NCBI GenBank assembly: GCA_022601195.1
Contig: JAHZIX010000040.1
Coordinates: forward strand, 124,001-188,000
Source: Deltaproteobacteria bacterium
GTDB taxonomy: Bacteria > Acidobacteriota > Thermoanaerobaculia > Multivoradales > JAHZIX01
Direction: 5' to 3'
Length of the DNA stretch: 64,000 nucleotides
Within the stretch, counting starts at the first letter, position 1; every line of letters starts with the position of its first letter. The notes beneath the pieces are model-generated. The model did no database searches. It saw nothing but the letters and a program-made list of their open reading frames with translations, and was not told the origin of the DNA. The translations under genes and the position numbers were made by a program. This document shows positions 8,902-18,217 of the stretch, one piece after another.

Positions 8902-9828
8902 CTAGGTTTTCTCTCCCGCCAACCAATCTTGAGGCTTGAGATAGCGCTCGTAAAGCTGCTCTTCCGGGCTTCCCTCTTGAGGCACCCAACCGTATTCCCA
9001 CCGCACCATGGGAGGCAGCGACATGAGAATCGATTCAGCTCGCCCTCCACTCTGCAGCCCGAAGAGCGTGCCCCGGTCGTAAATCAGGTTGAACTCCACA
9101 TATCGCCCCCGACGATATAACTGAAAAGCTCTCTCTCCCTCGCCCCAGGGAGAGTCCTTCCGCCGGCGAACGATCGGCAAGTAGGCGGCAAGGAAATGGT
9201 CCCCGACGCTTCGCATCAGAGCAAAGCTGTCCTCAAAACCCGATTCGTTGAGGTCGTCGAAGAACAGACCCCCGATGCCCCGAGTCTCATCTCGATGGGG
9301 GAGATAGAAGTAGCGGTCACACCACCCCTTGAAGCGATCGTAGGTGTCTCCTCCCAACGGCTCACAGGCCTTCTTACAAGTGCGATGCCAGTAAATCGCG
9401 TCGTCCTCATAGGGGTAGTAAGGGGTTAAGTCTAGACCACCACCGAACCACCAGATGGGTTCGGATCCGTCCTTTTCCGCGACGAAAAAGCGGACGTTGG
9501 CATGAGTCGTTGGCACAAATGGATTGAGGGGATGCAGGACCAGAGAAACCCCCATGGCACGAAAGCGCCGGCCCGCCAGATCTGGCCGAGCGGTAGTGGC
9601 AGCCTTCGGCATGCTCGCGCCGCTCACATCAGAAAAATTCACCCCACCCTTCTCGAAAACAGCTCCGTTGGTGAGAACTCGGCTGCGGCCGCCTCCTCCT
9701 TCCGAGCGCTTCCAGGAATCCTCTGAGAAGCGGCCTGTGCCATCTTCCTCTTCAAGGCCAGCGCAGATTCCATCTTGGAGGGAAAGAAGATACTCCCGCA
9801 CGGATTCGATCAGAGCTTCTGTGAGCAT
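8902..9828 (-). CDS. hemF: Oxygen-dependent coproporphyrinogen III oxidase
   Basis: Oxidatively decarboxylates coproporphyrinogen III to protoporphyrinogen IX using O2, which points to aerobic or microaerobic life. It is strongly similar to E. coli HemF from memory: EDSWKRSEGGGGRSRVL, GVSLVLHPLNPFVPTTHANV, WWFGGGLDLTPYYPYEDD, DRYFYLPHRDETRGIGGLFF, YRRGRYVEFNLIYDRGT and GGRAESILMSLPP (segments read separately). The ATG at 9828 gives 308 aa, the family's size; an in-frame extension upstream has no family similarity. It is not linked to hemB-hemL 14 kb away. Confidence 0.97.
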   Translation of the reverse strand: MLTEALIESVREYLLSLQDGICAGLEEEDGTGRFSEDSWKRSEGGGGRSRVLTNGAVFEKGGVNFSDVSGASMPKAATTARPDLAGRRFRAMGVSLVLHPLNPFVPTTHANVRFFVAEKDGSEPIWWFGGGLDLTPYYPYEDDAIYWHRTCKKACEPLGGDTYDRFKGWCDRYFYLPHRDETRGIGGLFFDDLNESGFEDSFALMRSVGDHFLAAYLPIVRRRKDSPWGEGERAFQLYRRGRYVEFNLIYDRGTLFGLQSGGRAESILMSLPPMVRWEYGWVPQEGSPEEQLYERYLKPQDWLAGEKT

Positions 9829-10328
9829 GACAAGGGGGTTGCCTCGAGGTCTTCTGAAAGGCCATAGATCGTGGGCCGGAAGCATAGCATTCACTACCGG
9901 AAACAGACCAGCGGCCCACACACCTGTCGGCAGCCTGCGGTGAGACCGTCCGCCAGATAGGGGGAGCCCCAGCTCATGAAAGGCCCCGGAAGAGCATTTG
10001 GAAGAGGACTGGCAAGCCCTCTAGCAGGACCGCTGGCAATCTCTCCCCAACCCTAGATCTCCCCAAGTAGATTCTCTCGACGAGTCCCCCCTGGGCCAGG
10101 CAGCGATACTTTTGACGAACCGTCTGCAAGGAGCTGATTTGGAATCAGGCTTTCTTATGGTAGATTGGCATGCACTCTCATCAAAGAAAATCAAGGTCCG
10201 GAACGGTTGAATTGCTGCTCCCTTATCAACAATCCGGGATCAGAAATCCGGGACCTGAAACAAGACTTGTACCGAGAGGCCTGAATCGAGGCTAGAGCCA
10301 CCGTGAAATCAATGGTCAACGGACCTCT
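9829..10328. other. Intergenic region between hemF and the Omp85 gene
   Basis: About 500 bp shared by two divergent genes. A frame upstream of hemF stays open to 9921 but looks non-coding. A possible -35 TTGACG lies near 10112 without a convincing -10. No repeat, RNA gene or other open frame of note was seen. Confidence 0.4.
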
Positions 10329-12041
10329 ATGAATCTTCGTCTCGCAGTTTTCGCCGTCGGGGTCATCCTCCCGCAGGCCGGTGCCGGTGCCCTCCTGTGC
10401 ACCAATAGCTCCTCAGCCTCTAACGAAACCTCCAATAAAGAAGACTCTTCTACTGCTCCCGCCGCTTCCATACTTCGATCCAACGCCATCTCTTTTCCAG
10501 CACCCCATATCCTCGAGGAGCGAGGTACCGAGATCGGCAAGATAGAAGTAGACACTCAAGACATCTTCAACAAGGAAGAGCCCGGCGAAGGCTACCGTCT
10601 CTATCGCCTGGCCAATCGCCTGCACCGTCGGACCCGAGACCGAGTGATCGAAAAATTCCTCCTGCTGGAGGAAGGAACCCCCTATTCTCGTTACGAAGTC
10701 GAGGAGTCGGCCCGCATTCTCAGGTCTCAACGCTATCTTTACGACGCTACCATCGAGCCCATCGCCTACGATGGGAAAAAAGTCGACCTCCGGATTCGGA
10801 CCCGCGATGTTTGGACTCTCAAAGTAGGCGCCAGCCTCAGCCGAAGTGGCGGCGAGAACAATTTCAACATTGAAGTCCAGGACTCCAATTTCCTTGGAAC
10901 CGGGAAGGAAATCACCCTCAAGCGAAGCTCAGACGTCGACCGTAGTGGCTACAAGGTTCGCTACATAGACCCCAATCTTCTGGGAACCCGCGCAGAGCTG
11001 GAATTGAACTATGGAGACAATGACGACGGTCGATTTCAGAAACTGAAGTTCCGCAGAAGGTTCTTTTCCCTGGACAGCCGTCGCGCCGGCGGCTTGGAAT
11101 ACGTCGGCAACCGCCGAACCGACTCCTTCTACGACTTGGGCACCGTGCAGTGGAAGTTCGACCACGACGAAACGTTTGCCGAGGCTTGGACGGGAATATC
11201 GAAAGGGTTGATTGAAGGAAACACCCACCGATGGCTCGCCGGAGTGACCTTCGAGGAGCACAAATTTTCCGCGAATACCCCGGTCCCCACCCCCTTCCGC
11301 CCCCTCGAGGACCGCACTCTGTCCTACCCTTGGCTAGGATTTCAGTTGGCTCAGGACCGCTACCTGGAAGCCCAAGACATTAATCTCATCGGTCGGACGG
11401 AAGACCTAGCCCTGGGGCACAACATCACCGCCCGCATTGGCTGGTCCTCTCCGATCTTCGGAGCGAACCGAGATCAGTTGATCCTGGAAGGAAGCTACAG
11501 CCTGGGCCTGATTCCCGCCGAGAACCACGTACTGCTGTTCGATTCCTACCTCACAGGTCGCTGGGGCGAGGGAGGGGAAGAAGACGTTCTCGTCGGTCTC
11601 GCTGCACGGTACCACTGGCGAAATATGGGGCAGCACGCTCTGTTCGCAACCCTTCGAGTCGACGCAGCAAGAGAGTTGGACCCAGAGAAACAGCTCCTTC
11701 TCGGGGGAGATTCTGGCCTGAGGGGATACCCCTTGCGCTATCAATTCGGTGATCGTCGTGCGCTGCTGACCTTGGAACAGCGCTTCTACACTCCATGGCA
11801 TCCTCTTCGTCTGGCCCATGTCGGTGCTGCGGTCTTCGTGGACATCGGCAAGGTGTGGACTCCGGGAACGAATTCCGTTTCGGACCAAGGTACTCTCATC
11901 GACGTAGGCTTCGGCCTGAGACTCAGCCCCAGCCGCTCTGGCTTTGGATCCATGGTCCATCTGGATGTGGCCTTCCCGCTCACCGGGGAGGCATCCATCG
12001 ACCGGGTTCAATTCCTCATATCAACCAAGGAGACCTTTTAG
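10329..12041 (+). CDS. Omp85/BamA-superfamily outer-membrane protein
   Basis: A 570-aa exported protein. After a signal-peptide-like start (LRLAVFAVGVILPQAGAGA) and a low-complexity Ser/Asn stretch comes one POTRA-like domain (about residues 66-155, ending VDLRIRTRDVWTLKVGASLS). The rest is a long beta-barrel with alternating hydrophobic residues, containing the Omp85 loop-6 signature LGGDSGLRGYPLRY and a terminal aromatic (KETF). It is far shorter than BamA (about 800 aa with five POTRA domains), so it is more likely a TamA-like or dedicated translocation/insertion porin. It is solitary, with no chaperone gene beside it. Confidence 0.85.
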   Translation: MNLRLAVFAVGVILPQAGAGALLCTNSSSASNETSNKEDSSTAPAASILRSNAISFPAPHILEERGTEIGKIEVDTQDIFNKEEPGEGYRLYRLANRLHRRTRDRVIEKFLLLEEGTPYSRYEVEESARILRSQRYLYDATIEPIAYDGKKVDLRIRTRDVWTLKVGASLSRSGGENNFNIEVQDSNFLGTGKEITLKRSSDVDRSGYKVRYIDPNLLGTRAELELNYGDNDDGRFQKLKFRRRFFSLDSRRAGGLEYVGNRRTDSFYDLGTVQWKFDHDETFAEAWTGISKGLIEGNTHRWLAGVTFEEHKFSANTPVPTPFRPLEDRTLSYPWLGFQLAQDRYLEAQDINLIGRTEDLALGHNITARIGWSSPIFGANRDQLILEGSYSLGLIPAENHVLLFDSYLTGRWGEGGEEDVLVGLAARYHWRNMGQHALFATLRVDAARELDPEKQLLLGGDSGLRGYPLRYQFGDRRALLTLEQRFYTPWHPLRLAHVGAAVFVDIGKVWTPGTNSVSDQGTLIDVGFGLRLSPSRSGFGSMVHLDVAFPLTGEASIDRVQFLISTKETF

Positions 12042-12344
12042 CCAACCCTTCTTTCCCAACTCCTTCGCGAGGGGCCATTAGTGCCTGGAAATCCAGAGGA
12101 AAAGTCGCATTCAGCGACCCAGACAGTGGTGCACTCTGCCCTAGAGCAGCATCACCATCTCACCTCGAAAATCTCGCCGGGTAGGAAAGCGCAGCAGAAG
12201 GGCAGTGAGAAAGGTGGGCTAGGAGCCTGCTAGAATAGCGGCAAGTCTGCCGAACTTCCGCTAGACCCCGAGAAATTGACCTCTCGTCGGCGATTTCGTC
12301 CACGTTTTCCCGATCCGCCGACAGCACGATAAGGAGCAAAGTTC
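12042..12344. other. Intergenic region upstream of the PLP enzyme gene
   Basis: About 300 bp. An extended -10 (TGCTAGAAT, 12228-12236) lies 109 nt before the next start without an obvious -35. A SAM or cobalamin riboswitch was looked for and not recognised. Confidence 0.35.
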
Positions 12345-13556
12345 ATGTCCTCGAACCCATCCGACCCCAACCACTTGCTGCACCATTTCGAAACCCTTGC
12401 CGTGCACGCGGGAGTCTCCCCGGACCCAACCACCGGTGCCATCATGACTCCCATTTTCCAGAATTCCACCTACGCTCAACGAGCCGTCGGCGAACATACC
12501 GGCTACGAGTACTCGCGCACCGACAATCCCACCCGAACGGCACTCCAAAACTCCGCAGCTGCCCTCGAAGGAGGCCGGTACGGGCTCGCTTTCGCCTCTG
12601 GCATGGCGGCGACCGATACCCTGGTGCGACGACTCGGTCCCGGCGACCACGTTCTTTCCGGCAATGATGTCTACGGTGGAACCTACCGACTCTTCGACAA
12701 AGTGCTAGCGAAAAACGGTGTCGAGTTTTCCTATGTAGACACCAGTGACCTTGAACAAGTCGAGGCAGGCCTCAGGCCCAATACCCGCATGGTGTGGTTG
12801 GAAACGCCAACCAATCCCATGTTGCGCCTGACCGACATCGCAGCCGTCGCTCAATTGACTCAGGCTCATGGCGCCCTCCTAGCCGTTGACAACACCTTCG
12901 CCTCCCCCGCCCTCCAACGCCCCCTTTTGCTCGGTGCTGATGTCGTCGTACACAGTGCTACCAAATATTTGGGTGGCCATTCGGATGTGGTCGGAGGTCT
13001 CGTTATCGTCAACGACCAGGCCCTCTACGAGGATCTCAAGTTCCTCCAGAACGCCGCCGGAGCTGTTCCCGGCCCCATGGATTGCTTCTTGACCCTGCGA
13101 GGCATCAAGACACTTCCTCTTCGGATGCAGGCTCACTGTGCGAATGCCCAACGGCTAGCGGAATTTCTCTCTCAGCATTCCGCCGTTAGCCAGGTAATCT
13201 ATCCGGGCCTCGAAAGCCACCCTCAATACGAGTTGGCGAAACGACAAATGGCCGGAGGTGGCGGAATTATCTCCTTCATCATGGAAGGTGGCGAAGCAGC
13301 TGCCAGCTCGGTGGCAGCGAACACTCAGTTATTTACCCTGGCCGAATCCCTGGGTGGAGTTGAGTCCCTCATCGAGGTACCCGCCGTCATGACCCATGCT
13401 TCCGTAGCAGACTCCTCCCTAGCAGTGGACCCAGGCTTGGTTCGAGTCTCCGTCGGCATCGAGAACTGTGCAGACCTGGAAGCGGACCTCTCTCAAGCGC
13501 TGGCCCAGCTGGCGCCAGTATCCAAGCCGGCTGCTGTAGAGGCAGTAGGGGCCTAG
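12345..13556 (+). CDS. Cys/Met-metabolism PLP enzyme (cystathionine gamma-lyase or gamma-synthase type)
   Basis: A 403-aa fold-type I PLP enzyme. The Schiff-base lysine is Lys207 in HSATKYLGGHSD. Other family motifs are YEYSRTDNPTR, FASGMAATD, WLETPTNPML and VDNTFASP. Length and motifs fit cystathionine gamma-lyase, cystathionine gamma-synthase or methionine gamma-lyase, and sequence reading cannot separate these. The start has an AAGGAG Shine-Dalgarno. It stands alone, so its place in transsulfuration (homoserine ester or cystathionine as substrate) is inferred from the family only. Confidence 0.93.
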   Translation: MSSNPSDPNHLLHHFETLAVHAGVSPDPTTGAIMTPIFQNSTYAQRAVGEHTGYEYSRTDNPTRTALQNSAAALEGGRYGLAFASGMAATDTLVRRLGPGDHVLSGNDVYGGTYRLFDKVLAKNGVEFSYVDTSDLEQVEAGLRPNTRMVWLETPTNPMLRLTDIAAVAQLTQAHGALLAVDNTFASPALQRPLLLGADVVVHSATKYLGGHSDVVGGLVIVNDQALYEDLKFLQNAAGAVPGPMDCFLTLRGIKTLPLRMQAHCANAQRLAEFLSQHSAVSQVIYPGLESHPQYELAKRQMAGGGGIISFIMEGGEAAASSVAANTQLFTLAESLGGVESLIEVPAVMTHASVADSSLAVDPGLVRVSVGIENCADLEADLSQALAQLAPVSKPAAVEAVGA

Positions 13557-13800
13557 ACCGCATCGCTCTCCGATTCAGAGCTCGCCGAGTCAGAGCTCGC
13601 CGAGGTAGCGGAGTTCAAACCGGGGAAAGTCTGCGAAGGAAAGTCGATTCGGGGAAACAGATGGGGGGAGAGCCTCGCCTTCCGAAAGACGTATTGAAAG
13701 GCGCCTAGGACGACACGGGCAGGGAGTTCTTAGCTCAGCGTTGGAAGATTCCAGAGGTGGAAGCCCTCGAAAGAGGGGCAGGCATTCACCGATGCCGAAC

Positions 13801-14910
13801 CTACAAAGTGGCTGTCGGGTTGAGCTGCTTGTTCAGCCGCTTCAGAGGACTCGTCCAGGCGCTGAGAGGGAAGGAGTTGGGGTTCAAGATCAGGGTGTCC
13901 AGCTCATCGTCCAAACCCAATAGGCCCCGAATTTGCTCTAGAAACGTTTCCGAGACCGCTACTACGCCTCTTCTTCGGCCGAACAAATGGTGGAAAGAAT
14001 TGCGTACCAACCGGCGGTCGTGCTCCTGGAGTTCCTGGCGCCGGTTGACCTGAACCAACAACTCCGCGAAAGCCAGAACGTCCTGCCAGATTCTCTCCCC
14101 TTCCTTGACCGACTGAGCTTCCCCGGATTCTTTCCACTGACAAATTCGGTGGTAAAGACGGCGCATGGCTCTCCGGTCGTGAATCCGTAGCAGGGGATAG
14201 ACAGGGAGGGACCTTAGGTCGGTGAATCGCTGAGAGGCAGCCTCCAAGAGTTCCGCGAGGTCCTCCGATTCGGAAGCCCCAAGCCATAGAAGGTCTCGCC
14301 GAAGATTCCCGTAGAGACTGCGTATCTCGAGAGAAGTCTCCAAATCGAACCAAACTCGTAGGGGACCTTCCCTACCCTCATATTCGTGAATCGCCGATTC
14401 AACCGCAATCAGACCCTGTCGCAGTCGTCTCTGGCCGCGATCGCATTGAGAGGCCAACTGCCAAGACTCGGACATCTTCTTCGCCTGCTCTAGGTCTCTC
14501 AGGCAGGTCTGCAAGTCTCCACGAGCCACAAAGGCCATGTCTGAAATGCCGCGAGCGGCAAGCTCAGAAGAGATCAAGGCGCCAATATCCACGAGGGAAT
14601 CGGTCGTTCCGGAAGCAGTACCACCTGCTTCCTTGGATTCATAGTAGGTATCGATCTCACTGAGAAGCTCGACACTGCAAGAAAGTAGGTAGCGCAGCTC
14701 CGGCACCTGCTTCAAAATCTTGCCGAGATCCCCGGTCTCCTCTGGAACCGTGAGATTCATCTCAGCGGTTCGTCGCAGGACCGTATCGAGCCGCTCCAAT
14801 AACCGCTCGCTCTCCATATCCCCATCCCTGTTGCCCATCTCATCAGCTGCCTGAAAAGGCGGCTCTTTCACACCAGATGATGTCATCCCAGCTCTCCCAA
14901 ACCTACCCAT
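13801..14910 (-). CDS. Hypothetical helical protein of unknown function
   Basis: Up to 369 aa, predominantly alpha-helical and charged, with no signal peptide or membrane helix. I recognise no domain. The first 30 residues look unstructured and the true start may be further in (for example the Met of MESERLLERLDTVLRR); no start has a strong Shine-Dalgarno. The C-terminal half is rich in Arg, Leu and Glu (RRAMRRLYHRICQWKESGEA), suggesting helical bundles. It is convergent with the PLP enzyme gene and divergent from the SprT-like gene. Confidence 0.6.
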   Translation of the reverse strand: MGRFGRAGMTSSGVKEPPFQAADEMGNRDGDMESERLLERLDTVLRRTAEMNLTVPEETGDLGKILKQVPELRYLLSCSVELLSEIDTYYESKEAGGTASGTTDSLVDIGALISSELAARGISDMAFVARGDLQTCLRDLEQAKKMSESWQLASQCDRGQRRLRQGLIAVESAIHEYEGREGPLRVWFDLETSLEIRSLYGNLRRDLLWLGASESEDLAELLEAASQRFTDLRSLPVYPLLRIHDRRAMRRLYHRICQWKESGEAQSVKEGERIWQDVLAFAELLVQVNRRQELQEHDRRLVRNSFHHLFGRRRGVVAVSETFLEQIRGLLGLDDELDTLILNPNSFPLSAWTSPLKRLNKQLNPTATL

Positions 14911-15276
14911 CTACGCAAGGAGATGAATCACGAAACAACCGATACCCGCATCCCTCTCGGGCTCTCGAGTCGAAACACCAGCTAAGCAAGACTCCCTCAC
15001 CTTCTGAAAAGGGAGCATGAAATATAGTTACGGGCGCCCCCGTCCAGAGGTTCTCTAGTTATTCCTTCATCTAGGTCCTTCTAGAGCCTTGACTCGATTC
15101 ACCGAGGAATCCAGGCTATCCCTACCCTCCAGGTCAGAGTCGTCTCACTCTTGTATTTTCTCACACCTACTCCTATTTGGTCTCCCACTTCGCCTCACCC
15201 CGAGAGCAAACCGGCTCCGGGACTTCCAATCGGCTCCGACTTGAACCGCCCCCTGCCACCGAGCTACTCTGAAGCC
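14911..15276. other. Intergenic region between two divergent genes
   Basis: About 366 bp between the hypothetical minus-strand gene and the SprT-like gene. A frame for the latter extends back to a TTG at 15151, but the extra residues look non-coding. No clear repeat or RNA gene is visible. Confidence 0.35.
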
Positions 15277-16215
15277 ATGAGCCGACAGCGCAGTGCTTCT
15301 TCCCCGAAACAACTCCACCTATTTCGGGCCTTCTTCCCAAAGAAAGTACGTCGAGTCTCCATTCGGATTTCTACCCCAGTTCAAAAAAAAATCGAAGCTG
15401 CCGCTGTTTCAGGAACACCCCGCGAGCTTTGGCAACGACTCTCCAAGCTCATGGATGAGCGCCTGGAAAGGCTGACCTTGACCGACAATCTGACCCGCAT
15501 TCTGTCCTCCCGGGTCGCCCACGGCAGCTCAAAGGGTATTCACCTTCGGTTGCACTGGTGTTTCCTGTCGGCGGACCCACTCCAATTGGCAGAGGTGGCA
15601 GGCTTCGCCTTGGGTCGGTTTCAGGGTCCCAGGAAACACCAGGCCCTGGAGATTCTTCGCCAACATTTCAATGACCCTAAGATCCGGCCCCCCGAACCAA
15701 GCCCCGCCTTGAGGAGCAAGCCTCGAAGACAGCAAGTCCGACTCAGGCCCCAAGGCCGAGTTTTCCCACTGAATGAAATCCGCGACAAAATCAATCACAG
15801 CTATTTTGAGAATAGGTTGACCGTGCCGATAACCTGGGGACGTTCCCCAACCCGCCCCATTGCCTCTCGCCGCCGCCCTCGACGAAGAACCATTCACTTT
15901 GGGACCTACAACGCCAACCAACACCTAATCCGCATTCATCCAGTGTTGGATCAACCTTGGGTCCCGTTGTTCGTGGTGGAGTCCGTGGTGCACCACGAGA
16001 TGCTGCACGCCGATCTACCTGCGGTGTATCGCAATGGACGGCACCGTTTTCACACCCCTGAATTTCGCCGGAGAGAACGATTGTTCGCCAAGTATCAAGA
16101 AGCTGAGGCCTGGCTGGAAGAAAATCTCGCCCTCTTGCTGGATAGCAGAGAACGGCTTGGCGTCGAGCCGCGCCGAGAAAAAGGGAAGACCCCGAAGAAG
16201 CTAGAGACTCCATGA
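15277..16215 (+). CDS. SprT-like zinc metallopeptidase-domain protein
   Basis: About 312 aa. The C-terminal half has the SprT-like layout: INHSYFENRL, a basic stretch, IHFGTYNANQHLIRIHPVLD, then the zinc motif HHEMLHA (HExxH) and a later H in HTPEFRRRERLFAKY. The N-terminal half (about 120 residues) is basic and of unknown function. SprT/Spartan proteins include DNA-protein crosslink proteases; the very high Arg content here would suit nucleic-acid contact, but that is inference. I chose the ATG at 15277 because the family-like part and normal composition start after it. Confidence 0.78.
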   Translation: MSRQRSASSPKQLHLFRAFFPKKVRRVSIRISTPVQKKIEAAAVSGTPRELWQRLSKLMDERLERLTLTDNLTRILSSRVAHGSSKGIHLRLHWCFLSADPLQLAEVAGFALGRFQGPRKHQALEILRQHFNDPKIRPPEPSPALRSKPRRQQVRLRPQGRVFPLNEIRDKINHSYFENRLTVPITWGRSPTRPIASRRRPRRRTIHFGTYNANQHLIRIHPVLDQPWVPLFVVESVVHHEMLHADLPAVYRNGRHRFHTPEFRRRERLFAKYQEAEAWLEENLALLLDSRERLGVEPRREKGKTPKKLETP

Positions 16216-16252
16216 CCACCCTCCTACCCAAACTCTGCGCGAGGATTTCCTC

Positions 16253-16747
16253 TTGAGAAGACGATTCCCCATCAAAGGCGTCCTGTACCTGGTCATCGGC
16301 CTGGTGCTCTATGGCCTCAATAACTACCGCACGGCAGGACCTTCGCCGAGCTCACCTCCCAGCGCCGAAAATACCAACCTTGGTGGCCGGGAAAACCGAG
16401 GAGACAGGGAAGGCCATGGGGACCAAGCGATTCTCGACGCCTTTCGGGAGCACCGCTCTGGGGTGGTCGTTGAGGCTTCAGGAATCGTTAGCCGAAAGCT
16501 CCCGGATGACCTGGAGGGTTCCCGCCATCAGAAGTTCATTCTGCGGCTGGCGGATGGCCACACGGTGCTGGTCAGCCACAACATCGACCTTTCCGAGAGA
16601 GTCCCGATTGCCACTGGGGACACCGTGGAATTGCGCGGTCAGTACGAGTGGAGTGATCGTGGGGGCGTCATCCACTGGACCCACCACGATCCTCAGGGGC
16701 ATCGCCCAGGAGGTTGGATCCTGCACCGAGAAAGGGTCTACAGATAG
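16253..16747 (+). CDS. DUF3465 domain protein, membrane-anchored
   Basis: A 164-aa protein with an N-terminal membrane anchor (GVLYLVIGLVLYGL) and a Ser/Pro/Gly-rich linker, then a DUF3465-type domain: VVVEASGIVSRKLPDD, GSRHQKFILRL, VLVSHNIDLSERV, GDTVELRGQYEW, GGVIHWTHHDPQGH. The fold is probably a small OB-like beta-barrel. The start is TTG with GAGG upstream; no ATG is in frame. It lies 37 nt after the SprT-like gene and may be cotranscribed. Function is unknown. Confidence 0.8.
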   Translation: MRRRFPIKGVLYLVIGLVLYGLNNYRTAGPSPSSPPSAENTNLGGRENRGDREGHGDQAILDAFREHRSGVVVEASGIVSRKLPDDLEGSRHQKFILRLADGHTVLVSHNIDLSERVPIATGDTVELRGQYEWSDRGGVIHWTHHDPQGHRPGGWILHRERVYR

Positions 16748-16795
16748 ATTCACCGAAGGCGTCGGTGGCTGCTGGCTAGCTGTCCGGTAAAAGAC

Positions 16796-18187
16796 CTAAC
16801 CTGGCGGTTGTAGCTTCGAGGTCACATTGTTGGTGATCCAGCCTCGATCCCACCATTCCACAGGGTTCACCGCCAACCCCTGGATCAACATGGTGAAATG
16901 AAGATGGTCTCCTCCCGCTAGGCCCGTTTGCCCGGTGCGCCCGACGATCTCACCAGCAGAGAGAGACTGTCCGACCTCGACGGAAATGCTGGAGAGGTGG
17001 GCGTAGAGGGTCATCAGCCCGTAGCCGTGATCGAGCACGACAGTGCTGCCGTAGATCCCAAAATATCCCGCAAGTACGACATCTCCGCCATTGGAGGCTG
17101 GAACCGGCGCCCGGCGGGTCGAGGCCAGGTCGAAGCCGAGGTGATCTTGGTGATCCACCTCCTTGCCCTCGAAGGTATAGGTGCGGCGGTCAGCAAAGCT
17201 AGACATGACTTGGCTACCGGGAAGCTGCCGGAAAGGGCCCTGCCAGAGAAACTCTGGTCGCGACTCCCCGGCCAATCGATTCAGCTCCTTGCCATTCGCC
17301 CGGCGCAAGTCTCCGTTGATGGCCAGGTACCCGGCCAACAGGTCGTCGGTCTGCTGGATTTCCGGTGATTCTGCTTGAATGAGGGGAACGACTCGCTCCA
17401 AGAAAGCGGTATTCAACCGAATCGTGTCGCGACGCAGAGGCTGGAGCTTATAGAGGTCTAGAAAAGGAGTCTCGCGGATATTGCCCAACTCGTCGGAAAC
17501 CCACAAACGAATGGAGTCCTTGTCGTCGAGGTCGTAGGGTGCCCCAAACAGGGCGAAACGGTCCCCTGGGGCGCCCCCGGGAAGAGGGAAGCCCGGAAAC
17601 CACCACTCTCCTGCCTGTACGCCATCTCGAGCACTGGAACTCCCGACCTGATAGGTAACCACACCGCTACCGCCCTGGGTCGCGTAGTTGGGACCGGAGG
17701 TCAACTCCAGCCGAGGCGGCCGCAGGCGTACGGGGAGAGTCAATTCCTTGGAGACCGGCTTTGGAGAACGCAGCCAGGTGGGTGCGCGGCCAGCGGTCAC
17801 CCGGATCGTGGCTTCTCCTTCCTGAAGATTCGACACGGTCTCTCGCCCCACCTCCAATGGGAAGGTTTTCGCGGCGGTCCGCCCTCCCCAAAAGGACCAG
17901 AAGGAGCGTGGTTCGAAGGCCTCCTCAAGCAGCACGGTGGATTTTCCCTCCTGAAGCACTTCCACTTGGACGGTGCTCAGTCCTCGTCGAGGTTCCTGTA
18001 GAGAAACCTCCACCGGAGTACGGGGACCGATGGCAGAAAAACTGGGATGGATAACGATCTCAGGTACCGGACCGATGCGAAACCAGGCCAGGGCGAGAGT
18101 CGCCAGTACGGCCAGTAGAAGTAGCAACAGGGGACGCTTGCTCCTGCGAGGCTGACGTCTCATCCCGAGAGATAGATCTTGCTTCAA
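16796..18187 (-). CDS. M23-family peptidoglycan endopeptidase, membrane-anchored
   Basis: A 463-aa envelope protein with a basic N-terminus and one membrane helix (PLLLLLLAVLATLALAWF), about 300 residues of beta-rich sequence, and a C-terminal LytM/M23 domain. Zinc ligands are visible: H and D of HLGFDLA, and the final His of DHLHF, with the HGYGLMTLYAHLSS segment between. The start is TTG with a GGGGAG Shine-Dalgarno. M23 enzymes cut peptide cross-links in peptidoglycan, or act in sporulation or division signalling. It lies 31 nt after the patatin gene on the same strand, so probably in one operon. Confidence 0.92.
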   Translation of the reverse strand: MKQDLSLGMRRQPRRSKRPLLLLLLAVLATLALAWFRIGPVPEIVIHPSFSAIGPRTPVEVSLQEPRRGLSTVQVEVLQEGKSTVLLEEAFEPRSFWSFWGGRTAAKTFPLEVGRETVSNLQEGEATIRVTAGRAPTWLRSPKPVSKELTLPVRLRPPRLELTSGPNYATQGGSGVVTYQVGSSSARDGVQAGEWWFPGFPLPGGAPGDRFALFGAPYDLDDKDSIRLWVSDELGNIRETPFLDLYKLQPLRRDTIRLNTAFLERVVPLIQAESPEIQQTDDLLAGYLAINGDLRRANGKELNRLAGESRPEFLWQGPFRQLPGSQVMSSFADRRTYTFEGKEVDHQDHLGFDLASTRRAPVPASNGGDVVLAGYFGIYGSTVVLDHGYGLMTLYAHLSSISVEVGQSLSAGEIVGRTGQTGLAGGDHLHFTMLIQGLAVNPVEWWDRGWITNNVTSKLQPPG

Positions 18188-18217
18188 GTTTCTCCCCTAA
18201 AGTTTCACCACATACCC

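Noticed and set aside
12042..12344. SAM or cobalamin riboswitch upstream of the Cys/Met PLP enzyme
   Set aside because: No conserved core could be recognised by eye; only a weak extended -10 is present.
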